The notes under the pieces: model-generated
What the model was told of the DNA's origin: nothing
Databases searched by the model: none
Seen by the model: the letters and a program-made list of their open reading frames with translations, nothing else
Shown: piece by piece, positions 25,946 through 34,757 of the stretch
Position numbering within the stretch: position 1 is the stretch's first letter
How the letters are laid out: each line of letters begins with the position of its first letter
Position numbers and translations under genes: made by a program
Source of the DNA: Winogradskyella marincola
GTDB lineage: Bacteria > Bacteroidota > Bacteroidia > Flavobacteriales > Flavobacteriaceae
Reading direction: 5' to 3'
NCBI RefSeq assembly: GCF_029624125.1
Contig: NZ_JARSBN010000004.1
Span: forward strand, 124,001-188,000
Length of the DNA stretch: 64,000 nt

Positions 25946-26990
25946 CTTGTTCTTTTTTTAGCGTAAAAAAGAAAGTAGTTCCTTTATTGAAAGATGACTC
26001 TAACCATACTTTTCCTCCATAGATCTCAACAATCTTTTTTACAATTGATAATCCTATTCCTGAAGACCCTACATTGTTTTCTAACTTTTCAAAGGTGTTA
26101 AATATTTTACTATGGTATTGCTGTTCTATTCCTATACCATTATCCTTAACATAAAACTCCCAAAAGGTATCGTTGTCTTTTGAGCCAACTTCTACAACAC
26201 CTTCTTCTTTATTGTTATACTTTACCGCATTGTCTATTAGGTTTTGAAACAGTTGAGTTATCCTACTCTTATCTCCCTTAATCTGCGGTAGGGTTTTTAC
26301 ATTTATTTTAAAGTTTTGAGGGATATGCATTGTAGAAATCAACTCTCCTACCAAATGCTTTAAATCTATTTGATATAATTCAATTTCGCTTTTTGAAATT
26401 GTAGAATATTCTAAGATGCCACTTATGAGAGCATCCATTTTTTCTACATTATTTCTAATAAGGTTAAGTTGCGCACTAAAGTCATCATCAAACTTATCCT
26501 TATTATCTTCTATAAGCCAAGTTGTTAAAGTATCTATGCTTCGTAGAGGAGATTTTAAATCGTGAGACACCATATGCGCATAGTCGCTTAATTCTTGGTT
26601 TTGGTGCTCTAGCTCTTTGAGCAACTTCTCTCTTTGAATATTTATACTTAATATTTCTTTTGCTTGCTTATCTATAAACTCTACAAGTTTAAGTTCGTCT
26701 AGATCATCAGAAATTTTTTCATCTGATTTTAATCCACTAAACGCTTTTGTAACTCTACGTAATTTATCTATGATTTGTTTTTGAGATTCTGCTTCTTCTC
26801 TTAGCTTTTGATTGGCTCTAAAAAGCTCGTCAGAACTAATAGCCATTGCTCTCTGTTGCATAGTAAATTGCTCATCAAAATTAGAGTACGACTTACTTAC
26901 TGCATCTAGAAATTGACTTAAATCACTATCAGAAGCTTGCTCTTTGGTTAGGTATTTTCTTATCTGTCGCTTTAGTAAAGAATTCATCAT
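25932..26990 (-). CDS. Cytoplasmic histidine kinase, FIST-linked
   Basis: 352 residues, no membrane helix. N-terminal coiled coil (about 35-130, e.g. SSDELFRANQKLREEAESQK), HisKA with H-box YAHMVSHDLKSPLRS (His near 142), and HATPase_c with N-A-V-K-Y-N, D-N-G-I-G-I and G-S-S-G-I-G-L-S-I boxes. Its start overlaps the end of the FIST gene by 4 bp (ATGA), so FIST is the likely sensory partner, as for NosP-associated kinases. The same kinase type, with PAS domains added, is encoded upstream (28122-30101). Confidence 0.9.
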   Translation of the reverse strand: MMNSLLKRQIRKYLTKEQASDSDLSQFLDAVSKSYSNFDEQFTMQQRAMAISSDELFRANQKLREEAESQKQIIDKLRRVTKAFSGLKSDEKISDDLDELKLVEFIDKQAKEILSINIQREKLLKELEHQNQELSDYAHMVSHDLKSPLRSIDTLTTWLIEDNKDKFDDDFSAQLNLIRNNVEKMDALISGILEYSTISKSEIELYQIDLKHLVGELISTMHIPQNFKINVKTLPQIKGDKSRITQLFQNLIDNAVKYNNKEEGVVEVGSKDNDTFWEFYVKDNGIGIEQQYHSKIFNTFEKLENNVGSSGIGLSIVKKIVEIYGGKVWLESSFNKGTTFFFTLKKEQDGTT

Positions 26991-28120
26991 TCACTTATTA
27001 GCGTTATGGTCATTGTTTGATTGTGCAACTGGCAATTCATTTCTGAATTAAAAGGCGCTATTTCTCCATAAGAATAAAAGCCACAAATCGTTGTTGTGTC
27101 TCCTACTACAGATACCACTTCTTCAATTTCCTCTTCTACACGTTGGTCTAACACAAGTTTTCTTCCTATACAACTTACCAACAATGCCAACTGAGGCTTA
27201 GTGTTTCGTTTTTCTATGGCTTGTCTGGCTGCCAACTCCGATGCATTTGCTATGTTATCTACATTAGTCATCATTAGCTGTACTCTTGAGTTTGCTGGTA
27301 TATCACCTGCTAACACCATAGCATTGGCTTCTTCGTCTATATTTAGAATGGTACGCACATATGATTGCTTTTCGTTGGCAGACTTTACATTAAGCGGATA
27401 CAATAAAGCTGCTCCTGGTAATTCTTTAGACTTTTCACCTAAATATTTTTTGTATAAATCTAATGCTGGCTGGTTATCTAACTCAAACAACACATTGGTT
27501 TGCGAAGATGTAACTATACGCTCTGGACCAAAAGGTATCCAACCTCCGTGTATTGCAAAAGAAGCTTCAAAAGTTTCACCATAAAACCCTATTGCTATAA
27601 TTTCTCCTTGCTTAGGATCTTCGTTATAAGAGGCTAGTGTTTTTTCGAAACGTGCTGCATCTCCACACAGTCCTCCTGTAATTAAAACACTACTATTTAC
27701 AGCAGCATTCATCCCTTTAGCTAATTGGCTTCCGTTAATTAGACTTCCTTCTGAAACTACAAAAACATGTTTTAACCCTTCTGTATTAAACTTTTTAATA
27801 AGCTGCTCTCCTGTTTTGAAGCTATCTACATCAGAGGTTAATAAGTTACTGGTTTCTATTTGAAAGGCGGTTTTTTCAAACTCTATTGCTGTTACTGTTA
27901 TGCTTTGGTCTGAGACATACTCTGCTGTTATATCTCCGCTTGTAGAACCAAAAACAATATGTCCGTCTGGGAATTTTTGACGTAATTCTTCATAGATGCC
28001 TTTTTCTTCTAGCATAAATCTATTGCCCAATGCTAAAACCAATGGCGCTTTTAACTCTAGCTTGTCTGAAAGATACTCCCAATCTTTGTCACTGTGCTTT
28101 ACTAACTGAACCGTTTTCAT
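26987..28120 (-). CDS. FIST-domain sensor, NosP-like
   Basis: 377 residues. FIST N domain (about 28-220) with F-G-S-T-S-G-D-I, G-G-L-C-G-D and A-I-G-F-Y-G; FIST C domain (about 225-365) with LDNQPALDLYKKYLG, LLVSCIGRKLVL and GFYSYGEIAPF, LHNQTMTITLI. FIST proteins lacking other domains include NosP, a heme protein that reports nitric oxide to a kinase. Heme binding here is not proven. It is sandwiched between two kinase genes (2 bp after one, 4 bp overlap with the other), in an operon that also encodes H-NOX. Confidence 0.85.
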   Translation of the reverse strand: MKTVQLVKHSDKDWEYLSDKLELKAPLVLALGNRFMLEEKGIYEELRQKFPDGHIVFGSTSGDITAEYVSDQSITVTAIEFEKTAFQIETSNLLTSDVDSFKTGEQLIKKFNTEGLKHVFVVSEGSLINGSQLAKGMNAAVNSSVLITGGLCGDAARFEKTLASYNEDPKQGEIIAIGFYGETFEASFAIHGGWIPFGPERIVTSSQTNVLFELDNQPALDLYKKYLGEKSKELPGAALLYPLNVKSANEKQSYVRTILNIDEEANAMVLAGDIPANSRVQLMMTNVDNIANASELAARQAIEKRNTKPQLALLVSCIGRKLVLDQRVEEEIEEVVSVVGDTTTICGFYSYGEIAPFNSEMNCQLHNQTMTITLISE

Positions 28121-28121
28121 A

Positions 28122-30101
28122 TTATTTTTTTAATGTAAAGAAGAACGTTGTTCCTTTATTTGGCTCACTTTCTAACCAAATTTTACCTTCATGCAAATCC
28201 ACAATCTTTTTTACAATAGACAATCCTATTCCTGTTGAGTCTTTGCTTTTGTTTAGGGCATGGAAGATTTTAAAAATCTTATCGTGATACTGCTTTTCTA
28301 TTCCTATACCATTGTCTGAAACAGAAAATTGATAAAACCCTCTTTCGCTCTTAACATCGATTTCTATCTTTCCTTCTGGCTTGTCTATAAACTTAACAGC
28401 GTTACTCATTAAGTTTTGAAATAATTGCTGCAGCTTTGTTTTATCTCCTTTTACTGATGGTAAAGGATTAACTACATTAACTTTTATATGTTCTGGTATA
28501 TATAGTATTTGACATAAACCATCTACAAGGTCTGCTAGGTTTACATTTGTTTTTTCTTTGTCTTCTGAACCCACACTAGAATACTCTAAAACATCAGAAA
28601 TAAGTTGTTCCATTTTTTCTAATGTTTTTTCTATGTGGTCTATATTTGACAAACTCATATCATCAAGCTTATCCTTATTATCTTCTTTAATCCACTGAAC
28701 TAAAGCGTCTATACTTCGTAAAGGAGACTTTAAATCATGAGATACGATATGTGCATACTCCTGAAGTTCATCATTACTTTTTTCTAATTTTAATAGTAAG
28801 TTTTCTTTTTGAAGATGTAGTTCTTTAATTTCTGTAATGTCATAAACAATACCTATGGAACCTATAATTTCGCCATTAAAATTATAATTTGGGGCACCAC
28901 TTACAAGCCAGTGCCTTCGTTCTCCTTGCTTATTTTTAACTCTTATCTCATAAGCATTAGTTAATCCTTTCTTTCTCTCATACATTCTTTCCTCAACCAT
29001 ATCTCTATCAGCCTTAGCTAACAAAATGTCCTTACCAACCTTACCTAAAAGTTCATCTTCTGAGTATCCAGACATATTTAAGTAACTTTGATTTACCATA
29101 ATAATCCGTTCCTCCTTGTCTAACTCTACCAACCCTAAATGCATATTAGCGATTATACTTCTGTACTTCTCTCTTTCTGCCTCTATGTTGTGTCTGTATT
29201 TTCGTCTTAGTGTAACATCTCTATAACTCCACAAATGCCCTCTGTACTTAGAGTCACTAAAAACAGGAATATAATCTCTTTCAAGTATACTACCGTTAAC
29301 CATCTTAAGCTCATCTCCTACTACTAGCTCCCTTTTTTCAACAATTTCATTAATTCTACTGATGAACCCTTTTGAGTCAACAAACATATTTTTACTCTCT
29401 TCGGCTGAATTTGAACAATCAGCACCAATTAACTGATCTGGCTGTAGTGGAATCCCAAATAAATCACAGAACTTATTATTTGTAAGTACTATTTTTCGAT
29501 TTTCGTCTTCTAAAAGAACACCTGAATCTAAATTTCTTATTAGTGTAGATAACCTATTCTCAGATTGAATGAGATACTCTTCTGCTTCTTTATCTTTAGT
29601 AATGTCTCTTACAATACCTTGTGTTGCTATAGGCACACCGTTGTCGTAGATGACACTAGCATTAATTTGTACAATAATATCTCTATTATCCTTTGTAGTA
29701 ATATTAACAAGTAAATCTGATATAGACCCTCCGTATTTGTATATATTATTGAATGCTAAATAGACATTATTATATTCGCTAGGCTGTACAAGCTCCATTA
29801 AATTACAAGAGTCGTTAACATCTTTTAGCCCTAAAAGAGAAACAGTAGCCTCGTTCATCTTTATAATATGGCCATTAATATCTGCCACAACATATGCATC
29901 TACTATAGTTTCAAAGACACCTTGAAGTTGAGAGTCTGTTTTAGATAGCAACGATTCTACCTCACTATAAGCTCTAGCTAATTTTTGATTAGCTTCCCAT
30001 AGTTCTGCAGATTTAAGTTCTAAGATTTCTTCAGCAACTTTTCTAGAAGCTTTTTCTCTTGCTAGTGCTCTTTTAAGAATATCTATTTCTTCTTTGCTCA
30101 T
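28122..30101 (-). CDS. Multi-PAS histidine kinase, H-NOX-linked
   Basis: 659 residues, cytoplasmic. An N-terminal coiled coil (about 5-60), three PAS domains (about 60-170, 180-300 and 310-420, the last with the PAC-like NKQGERRHWLVSGAP), HisKA with YAHIVSHDLKSPLRS (His near 450) and HATPase_c ending in SIVKKIVDLHEGKIWLES. The start overlaps the end of the H-NOX gene by 4 bp, so H-NOX is the probable modulator, as in H-NOX/HnoK pairs. Its HisKA and ATPase parts are close in sequence to the kinase at 25932, indicating duplication. Confidence 0.9.
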   Translation of the reverse strand: MSKEEIDILKRALAREKASRKVAEEILELKSAELWEANQKLARAYSEVESLLSKTDSQLQGVFETIVDAYVVADINGHIIKMNEATVSLLGLKDVNDSCNLMELVQPSEYNNVYLAFNNIYKYGGSISDLLVNITTKDNRDIIVQINASVIYDNGVPIATQGIVRDITKDKEAEEYLIQSENRLSTLIRNLDSGVLLEDENRKIVLTNNKFCDLFGIPLQPDQLIGADCSNSAEESKNMFVDSKGFISRINEIVEKRELVVGDELKMVNGSILERDYIPVFSDSKYRGHLWSYRDVTLRRKYRHNIEAEREKYRSIIANMHLGLVELDKEERIIMVNQSYLNMSGYSEDELLGKVGKDILLAKADRDMVEERMYERKKGLTNAYEIRVKNKQGERRHWLVSGAPNYNFNGEIIGSIGIVYDITEIKELHLQKENLLLKLEKSNDELQEYAHIVSHDLKSPLRSIDALVQWIKEDNKDKLDDMSLSNIDHIEKTLEKMEQLISDVLEYSSVGSEDKEKTNVNLADLVDGLCQILYIPEHIKVNVVNPLPSVKGDKTKLQQLFQNLMSNAVKFIDKPEGKIEIDVKSERGFYQFSVSDNGIGIEKQYHDKIFKIFHALNKSKDSTGIGLSIVKKIVDLHEGKIWLESEPNKGTTFFFTLKK

Positions 30102-30640
30102 TCTTTTCTGTTAATGATAAACCTTACTTCTGTACCTTGTTCATTTATTTTTTCAAAATCTATATGTACTGGTACATCAAACAATTTGAAGGTTTCTAAC
30201 ATTAATCCTTTACCTAGCATGTACAAAGCTTTGTCTGACTTGTATAGCATTACCATCTTCTTCTTTGTTCGTCTTTGAATTTCGAAAGTTGGTAATTGCG
30301 CTTCGGGATATATTTTTTTTACCTCTACGTGAATATGGTTTTCTATTGAGGCTAAAAGATCCATTGGATCTTTATAGTGATTAACTAAATATGGATGCGA
30401 TTTTATTAAGGCTTTAAATAAATGTTCTGAGTACACCAATAATAAATCGTCTACAGAGATATCTGTATTTTCACTGAGGTGAGTTATTAGCTGAAGCATT
30501 TCGGAAAACTCATATGTTCCTACAGATGTATAAATTCCGTTAGACTCTAAATTAGATTGGTTGATAATCTTATCTACCATTGCCAATCCAAATTTTTCTT
30601 CAACTAGTTCTAAAAATTCGGTAAATATTATTCCCTTCAC
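30098..30640 (-). CDS. H-NOX (heme NO/O2-binding) sensor protein
   Basis: 180 residues, usual length for stand-alone H-NOX. MKGIIFTEFLELVEEKFG at the start and SVGTYEFSEMLQL are family hallmarks. The proximal heme ligand is His104 in NHIHVEV. The heme-propionate motif Y-x-S-x-R appears as Y133-K-S135-D-K137, with Lys replacing Arg. Such proteins bind NO (and sometimes O2) through heme and change the activity of a partner kinase. It overlaps both neighbours (1 bp with CheY-like, 4 bp with the PAS kinase). Expected cytoplasmic. Confidence 0.9.
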   Translation of the reverse strand: MKGIIFTEFLELVEEKFGLAMVDKIINQSNLESNGIYTSVGTYEFSEMLQLITHLSENTDISVDDLLLVYSEHLFKALIKSHPYLVNHYKDPMDLLASIENHIHVEVKKIYPEAQLPTFEIQRRTKKKMVMLYKSDKALYMLGKGLMLETFKLFDVPVHIDFEKINEQGTEVRFIINRKE

Positions 30641-31050
30641 TAAGCAGTTATTAATTCATTAACACTCCAATATGCAAGTAATTTATCGATTTTTGAAACA
30701 TAATCCTCATATTTTAATGGTTTTAACACATAACCTGAGACTCCTATTTTGTAACACTCTAGCAAATCTCGCTGATTGCTTGATGTGGTTAAAATTATTG
30801 TTGGTATGTATCTTAGCCTTTCGTCTGCCTTTAAAATCCTTAAAAACTCTATGCCATTAATCTTTGGCATGTTTAAATCTAGCAATATTATATCTGGAAG
30901 GTTGTCTTTTTGTTGTAAGAGGTTAAGAGCCTCTTCTCCGTTATTAGCCTCTCTTATTTTATGATTTAACTGAAGCGATTTTGTAGCTCTATTGAGCTTC
31001 ATAACTTCAATCATGTCGTCTTCTATAAGTAAAACATTGAGGGTTTTCAT
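30640..31050 (-). CDS. Stand-alone CheY-like response regulator
   Basis: 136 residues, receiver only: acidic D11-D12, phospho-acceptor Asp58 in IILLDLNMPKINGIEF, Thr in ILTTSS and Lys in LKPLKY. It is the first gene of the operon, about 26 bp from the -7-like element at 31076. With Hpt and LytTR in the same operon, it could serve as the first receiver of a phosphorelay (Spo0F-like), or as a separate soluble output. Overlap with the H-NOX gene is one base. Confidence 0.9.
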   Translation of the reverse strand: MKTLNVLLIEDDMIEVMKLNRATKSLQLNHKIREANNGEEALNLLQQKDNLPDIILLDLNMPKINGIEFLRILKADERLRYIPTIILTTSSNQRDLLECYKIGVSGYVLKPLKYEDYVSKIDKLLAYWSVNELITA

Positions 31051-31075
31051 CTAATTATAATTTATGTTTTATATA

Positions 31076-31168
31076 CAAAATAACGCAATATACTAGTTAT
31101 ATTTTACGACATTCGATTGATGGTATTTTAGTGTAGTCGAATGGTATTATAGCATCGGTGAACGGAAA
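31076..31168 (-). promoter_or_regulatory. LytTR-type promoter of the H-NOX/FIST/LytTR operon
   Basis: Three strong copies at exact 21-bp phase: G at 31115 (TCGATTGATGGT), 31136 (TAGTCGAATGGT) and 31157 (TCGGTGAACGG). CAAAATAA (31076-31083), one base off the complement of TAnnTTTG, lies at the same 32-bp distance. The third copy read on the minus strand, TCCGTTCAC, is a full match to the LytTR consensus. Implies autoregulation of the operon that ends in the LytTR gene. Confidence 0.72.
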
Positions 31169-31248
31169 GAGCCCATCATCTCAAATTAGAGCTAAACAGC
31201 TATACAACAAGCCTTAACAAGAAAATCAATTTTGTAACACACTTACAT

Positions 31249-31611
31249 TCAAAGTAATGTTTCTCTTACTTTTTTTGGCAACCCTTTTACGATTGTATCG
31301 TACGAATGATCTATGAGTTCGAAAACAAATTTTGCAGGCAATTCTCCTGTTTGAAAATAAACACTATTCCATGTTTTTTTGTGCATATGATAGCCTGGTT
31401 TTATGCTATCAAACTCTGCTCTAAGTTCTTGAGCATATTCAGCATCGCACTTTAGATTAATAAAACCTTCGCCATTTTCCCAACGTTTTAATGACGCCAG
31501 AGCAAACATTTTATTACAAACCTTAAAAACCAAGGTATCATTATCAAAAGGAAAATGTTCTGTCACTTCCTTTTTTTGCATGCAGTAATCTCTATAATCT
31601 TCTACATTCAT
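31249..31611 (-). CDS. MmcQ/YjbR family protein
   Basis: 120 residues with the YjbR/CyaY-like fold pattern: MNVEDYRDYCMQKKEVTEHFPFDN at the start, L-V-F-K-V-C-N-K-M-F-A-L, G-F-I-N-L-K-C-D, and near the end the conserved H-K-K-T-W-N-S-V-Y. The family is often labelled DNA-binding with little direct proof. Its start codon overlaps the end of the DUF4230 gene by 4 bp, so they form an operon of two. Confidence 0.87.
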   Translation of the reverse strand: MNVEDYRDYCMQKKEVTEHFPFDNDTLVFKVCNKMFALASLKRWENGEGFINLKCDAEYAQELRAEFDSIKPGYHMHKKTWNSVYFQTGELPAKFVFELIDHSYDTIVKGLPKKVRETLL

Positions 31612-32216
31612 TTTAATAACTTTTTATCGTCTCCTTCGATTTTTAATCCAGAATAATCTAGTGTCCAACCAATGGTTTGCACTAAATTTTCAATAAGTTG
31701 AATAGCCTCTAAAGCTTCAAGTTTTGCAACATTATACAGTCCGCTTTCTGGAATTTTATCCATAATGTGTTCTTTTGCTTTGGTATGAAGTTCGGTAAGA
31801 TCTGAAGCTTCAAACTTATTAAACATACCATCTTGCTTATCGTAATAATTAATATCACTTTCTATAGATAACACTTCGGGTTGCGGAAAATGAGATAAGA
31901 CTACTGTTTTAGATTTTAAGTCTGAATGCATCTGTACTTTACTTAAATCGAAACCAACATGCGCTTTTGCATTAATAACAACTAAAGCTTTCTTTTTGCT
32001 CGATATAAGTTTTAAGAATTTTTCTTTAACATCTTCGTAGTGGTAAATCTCAGCAAAGTCGCCTTCTACAGTAATAAACTTACAAACACGCTTTATTTTA
32101 TCTAATAAAACGATTGACTGTTCACTGGTTTTCTTTTTGATTTTCCATTGTCTAAAAATGGTAACCAAACCCAGTGTTACCAGGATGCTAATGATTATTA
32201 TAAGAAATGTTTCCAT
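31608..32216 (-). CDS. DUF4230 family membrane-anchored protein
   Basis: 202 residues: one N-terminal membrane helix (about 3-22), then a soluble alpha/beta domain with V-C-K-F-I-T-V-E-G-D-F-A-E-I-Y-H-Y and K-A-L-V-V-I-N-A-K-A-H-V-G-F-D-L-S-K, the DUF4230 pattern. The function of the family is unknown. It is the first gene of a two-gene unit with the YjbR-like gene. Confidence 0.82.
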   Translation of the reverse strand: METFLIIIISILVTLGLVTIFRQWKIKKKTSEQSIVLLDKIKRVCKFITVEGDFAEIYHYEDVKEKFLKLISSKKKALVVINAKAHVGFDLSKVQMHSDLKSKTVVLSHFPQPEVLSIESDINYYDKQDGMFNKFEASDLTELHTKAKEHIMDKIPESGLYNVAKLEALEAIQLIENLVQTIGWTLDYSGLKIEGDDKKLLK

Positions 32217-32318
32217 ATGTATTATTGAGACACTTTTATTGTGCCCTTGTCACATTGCTATATTTTCCATAAGGTACGAGATACTGAAATAAATTCAGCA
32301 TGATAAGATCTAACTTAT

Positions 32319-33068
32319 CTATTCTAATATTTTATACAGCACAGGTTTACTTGGCGTTGCATCGTTTTCAAAAGGTGCAATCTGAAGATTCAACATATAA
32401 GAACCATCCTTAATTTTGTTAGATACATAGATAAACTCTGTAATGGTTGCATCTTTTCTTATGGCTCCTCTTGTGTTCCAAAAAGCTTTGTGTCCTTTAA
32501 GTTCTCCTCCATCTTCTTCTCTATCTACACTTGGTAAATCTATAAGCAAATGTTTTATCCCTTTTTTTACCAACAATCTAATTGCATCTTCTTCAAAATA
32601 TGTCCAATTGGTATTAGAGTATTGCTTTGTTTTTTTGTCTTTGGTGTTAGGTATTGTTCTTACAACCAAAGCCTCTCGCTTTTTGTTACCAATTGCAAAT
32701 TGTAATTGCTTTGCAGAAATCACATAATCTTCGCCTTGTTTTTCTGGCGCTACAGTAATGACTTCTGCTAAAAAGAAAAATCGTTTTAAATGTTTATTAA
32801 CAGAATATTTCTCTTTTGTAATATGACCCACAGTTTCTGTATGTGTGCCATGAGAATGTGGATTAAAGGTTATGGAGTTAAAATTAACCGAAGCTCCTTT
32901 TTCTACACTAATTACATCCTTATCAAAAACCACTGGCTGTATTTTAGGAGGTCCTATATACCACGCATTAACATTAGAATCGCCATCCTTTATTGGTATG
33001 GAAATGTCTAAAGGCTTGGTTAAATCTATTTTAAGTTTTCTGGAATTGTATTGAATTTGTGCTATCAC
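32319..33068 (-). CDS. Cyclase family protein (kynurenine formamidase-like)
   Basis: 249 residues with the metal motif of the cyclase/KynB superfamily, H-S-H-G-T-H-T-E-T-V-G-H; the canonical Asp after the second His is Glu here, so metal binding may be altered. The superfamily hydrolyses arylformamides or related amides; the substrate is not predictable. The gene overlaps the hemW stop by 4 bp at its start, and so is co-transcribed after hemW and ruvC. Confidence 0.85.
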   Translation of the reverse strand: MIAQIQYNSRKLKIDLTKPLDISIPIKDGDSNVNAWYIGPPKIQPVVFDKDVISVEKGASVNFNSITFNPHSHGTHTETVGHITKEKYSVNKHLKRFFFLAEVITVAPEKQGEDYVISAKQLQFAIGNKKREALVVRTIPNTKDKKTKQYSNTNWTYFEEDAIRLLVKKGIKHLLIDLPSVDREEDGGELKGHKAFWNTRGAIRKDATITEFIYVSNKIKDGSYMLNLQIAPFENDATPSKPVLYKILE

Positions 33069-34198
33069 GTTAAATTAAGTTTAAATAATTCGGAGGCTAT
33101 ACCATCACTTAAAAATTGTCCTTTTTTAGTGACACGTATATGTTTATTATCAATATACAATAAATGTTGATTTATAAAAGTTTCGGCCTGCTCTTTTAAG
33201 TAATCTTTATAAGTTTTACCAAAATCCTTTTCAACTTTATCTAAAGACACTCCCCAAATAGTTCTTAGACCTGTCATAATATACTCGTTGTAACGGTCTG
33301 TTGTGGTTAAAGTTTCAATCTCAATGGGTAGAATGTTTTTTGCAATTTCATTAATGTATTTGGTGTTGTTTCTAACATTCCAACCACGTTGTTTACCATT
33401 AAAAGAATGCGCAGATGGCCCAATACCAATGTAAGGTTTACCTTGCCAATAGGCAGAATTATTTTTACTAAAGTAGCCTTCCTTACCAAAGTTAGACAAC
33501 TCATAATGCACAAATCCTGAAGCCTCTAGTTTGTCTTTAAGCAAATGAAATTGCTCATGCGCTTGCTCATCATTTACATCGTCTATAACTCCTTTTTTTA
33601 CAAAAGCAGCCAAAGCTGTTTTGGGCTCAACCGTTAATGCATAGCTCGAAATATGAGGCACATTATAACGCAATGCAATTTCTATATTTTGAAGCCATTG
33701 CGCATTTGAAGCTCCTTGAATACCATAAATTAAATCGATTGAAATATTATCGAAATACTGCGTCGCTACAGACAAACACTCTTTAGCTTCTTCGGCATTA
33801 TGTGCTCGATTCATCAATTTTAAATCACTTTCAAAAAAGGATTGAATACCAATTGACAATCGGTTTACCGGGCTCTTAGACAGTTCTAAAATTCTGGCTT
33901 TAGACAAATCATCTGGATTAGCTTCGAGTGTAATTTCAGGATTTTCGGTTACTTTATAATTCTCATAAACCGTGTTAATTAAGAAGACTAATTCGTCATT
34001 AGTTAACAAACTTGGAGTTCCGCCACCAAAGTAGATGGTTTGTACTTCAATGTTTATAAATTCATCTTTACGTAACTGTAGTTCTTTTGCTAAAGCGCTT
34101 ACCAAATCATCTTTCTTTTTTAAGGATGTTGAAAAATGAAAATCACAATAGTGACAAGCCTGTTTGCAAAAAGGAATATGAATGTAGATACCTGCCAT
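33065..34198 (-). CDS. hemW: Radical SAM heme chaperone HemW
   Basis: 377 residues. The radical SAM motif C11-x3-C15-x2-C18 in IPFCKQACHYCDFHF, GGGTPS and E-A-N-P-D-D are those of the HemN-like HemW clade, which inserts heme into acceptor proteins rather than oxidising coproporphyrinogen. The short N-terminus (MAGIYIHIPFC) supports HemW over HemN. It is 1 bp from ruvC and overlaps the cyclase gene by 4 bp, so they form an operon. Confidence 0.92.
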   Translation of the reverse strand: MAGIYIHIPFCKQACHYCDFHFSTSLKKKDDLVSALAKELQLRKDEFINIEVQTIYFGGGTPSLLTNDELVFLINTVYENYKVTENPEITLEANPDDLSKARILELSKSPVNRLSIGIQSFFESDLKLMNRAHNAEEAKECLSVATQYFDNISIDLIYGIQGASNAQWLQNIEIALRYNVPHISSYALTVEPKTALAAFVKKGVIDDVNDEQAHEQFHLLKDKLEASGFVHYELSNFGKEGYFSKNNSAYWQGKPYIGIGPSAHSFNGKQRGWNVRNNTKYINEIAKNILPIEIETLTTTDRYNEYIMTGLRTIWGVSLDKVEKDFGKTYKDYLKEQAETFINQHLLYIDNKHIRVTKKGQFLSDGIASELFKLNLT

Positions 34199-34199
34199 T

Positions 34200-34754
34200 C
34201 TACTTTTTTACTCTATCCTCATTCTGCTTTACAAAAGCCTCCCATCCAGAATAACTTTTGCCAATCTCAACTCTACCTTGGTTATAAAAATGACAAACTG
34301 CTGCTGCTAAACCATCTGTAGAATCTAAGTTTTTAGGCAATGTTTTTAGCTTAAGTACACTTTGAAGCATCTTTGCTACCTGCTCTTTACTAGCATTTCC
34401 GCTACCTGTAATTGCCATTTTAATTTTCTTTGGAGAATACTCTGTTACTGGCACTTCTCGCGACAAACCTGCTGCCATTGCCACACCTTGAGCTCTACCT
34501 AATTTTAGCATACTTTGCACATTCTTACCAAAGAAAGGTGCTTCAATAGCTATTTCGTCTGGATGATAGGTATCAATGAGTTCTACTGTTCGTTCAAAGA
34601 TGAGCTTAAGTTTTAGATAATGATCGTCGTACTTTTTTAGCTGCAACTCGTTAAGCTGCAAAAACTGCATTTGCTTGCCTACAACCTTAATGAGCCCAAA
34701 GCCCATTATGGTTGTTCCTGGATCTATTCCTAATATTATTTGTTCTTTACTCAT
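34200..34754 (-). CDS. ruvC: Crossover junction endodeoxyribonuclease RuvC
   Basis: 184 residues. The RNase H-like fold starts with ILGIDPGTTIMGFG (catalytic Asp11), then IAIEAPFFGKN with the second acidic residue and D-S-T-D-G-L-A-A-A-V-C-H at the C-terminal acidic cluster. It resolves Holliday junctions with RuvAB. It is 1 bp from hemW and 3 bp from the upstream barrel gene. Confidence 0.96.
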   Translation of the reverse strand: MSKEQIILGIDPGTTIMGFGLIKVVGKQMQFLQLNELQLKKYDDHYLKLKLIFERTVELIDTYHPDEIAIEAPFFGKNVQSMLKLGRAQGVAMAAGLSREVPVTEYSPKKIKMAITGSGNASKEQVAKMLQSVLKLKTLPKNLDSTDGLAAAVCHFYNQGRVEIGKSYSGWEAFVKQNEDRVKK

Positions 34755-34757
34755 TCT

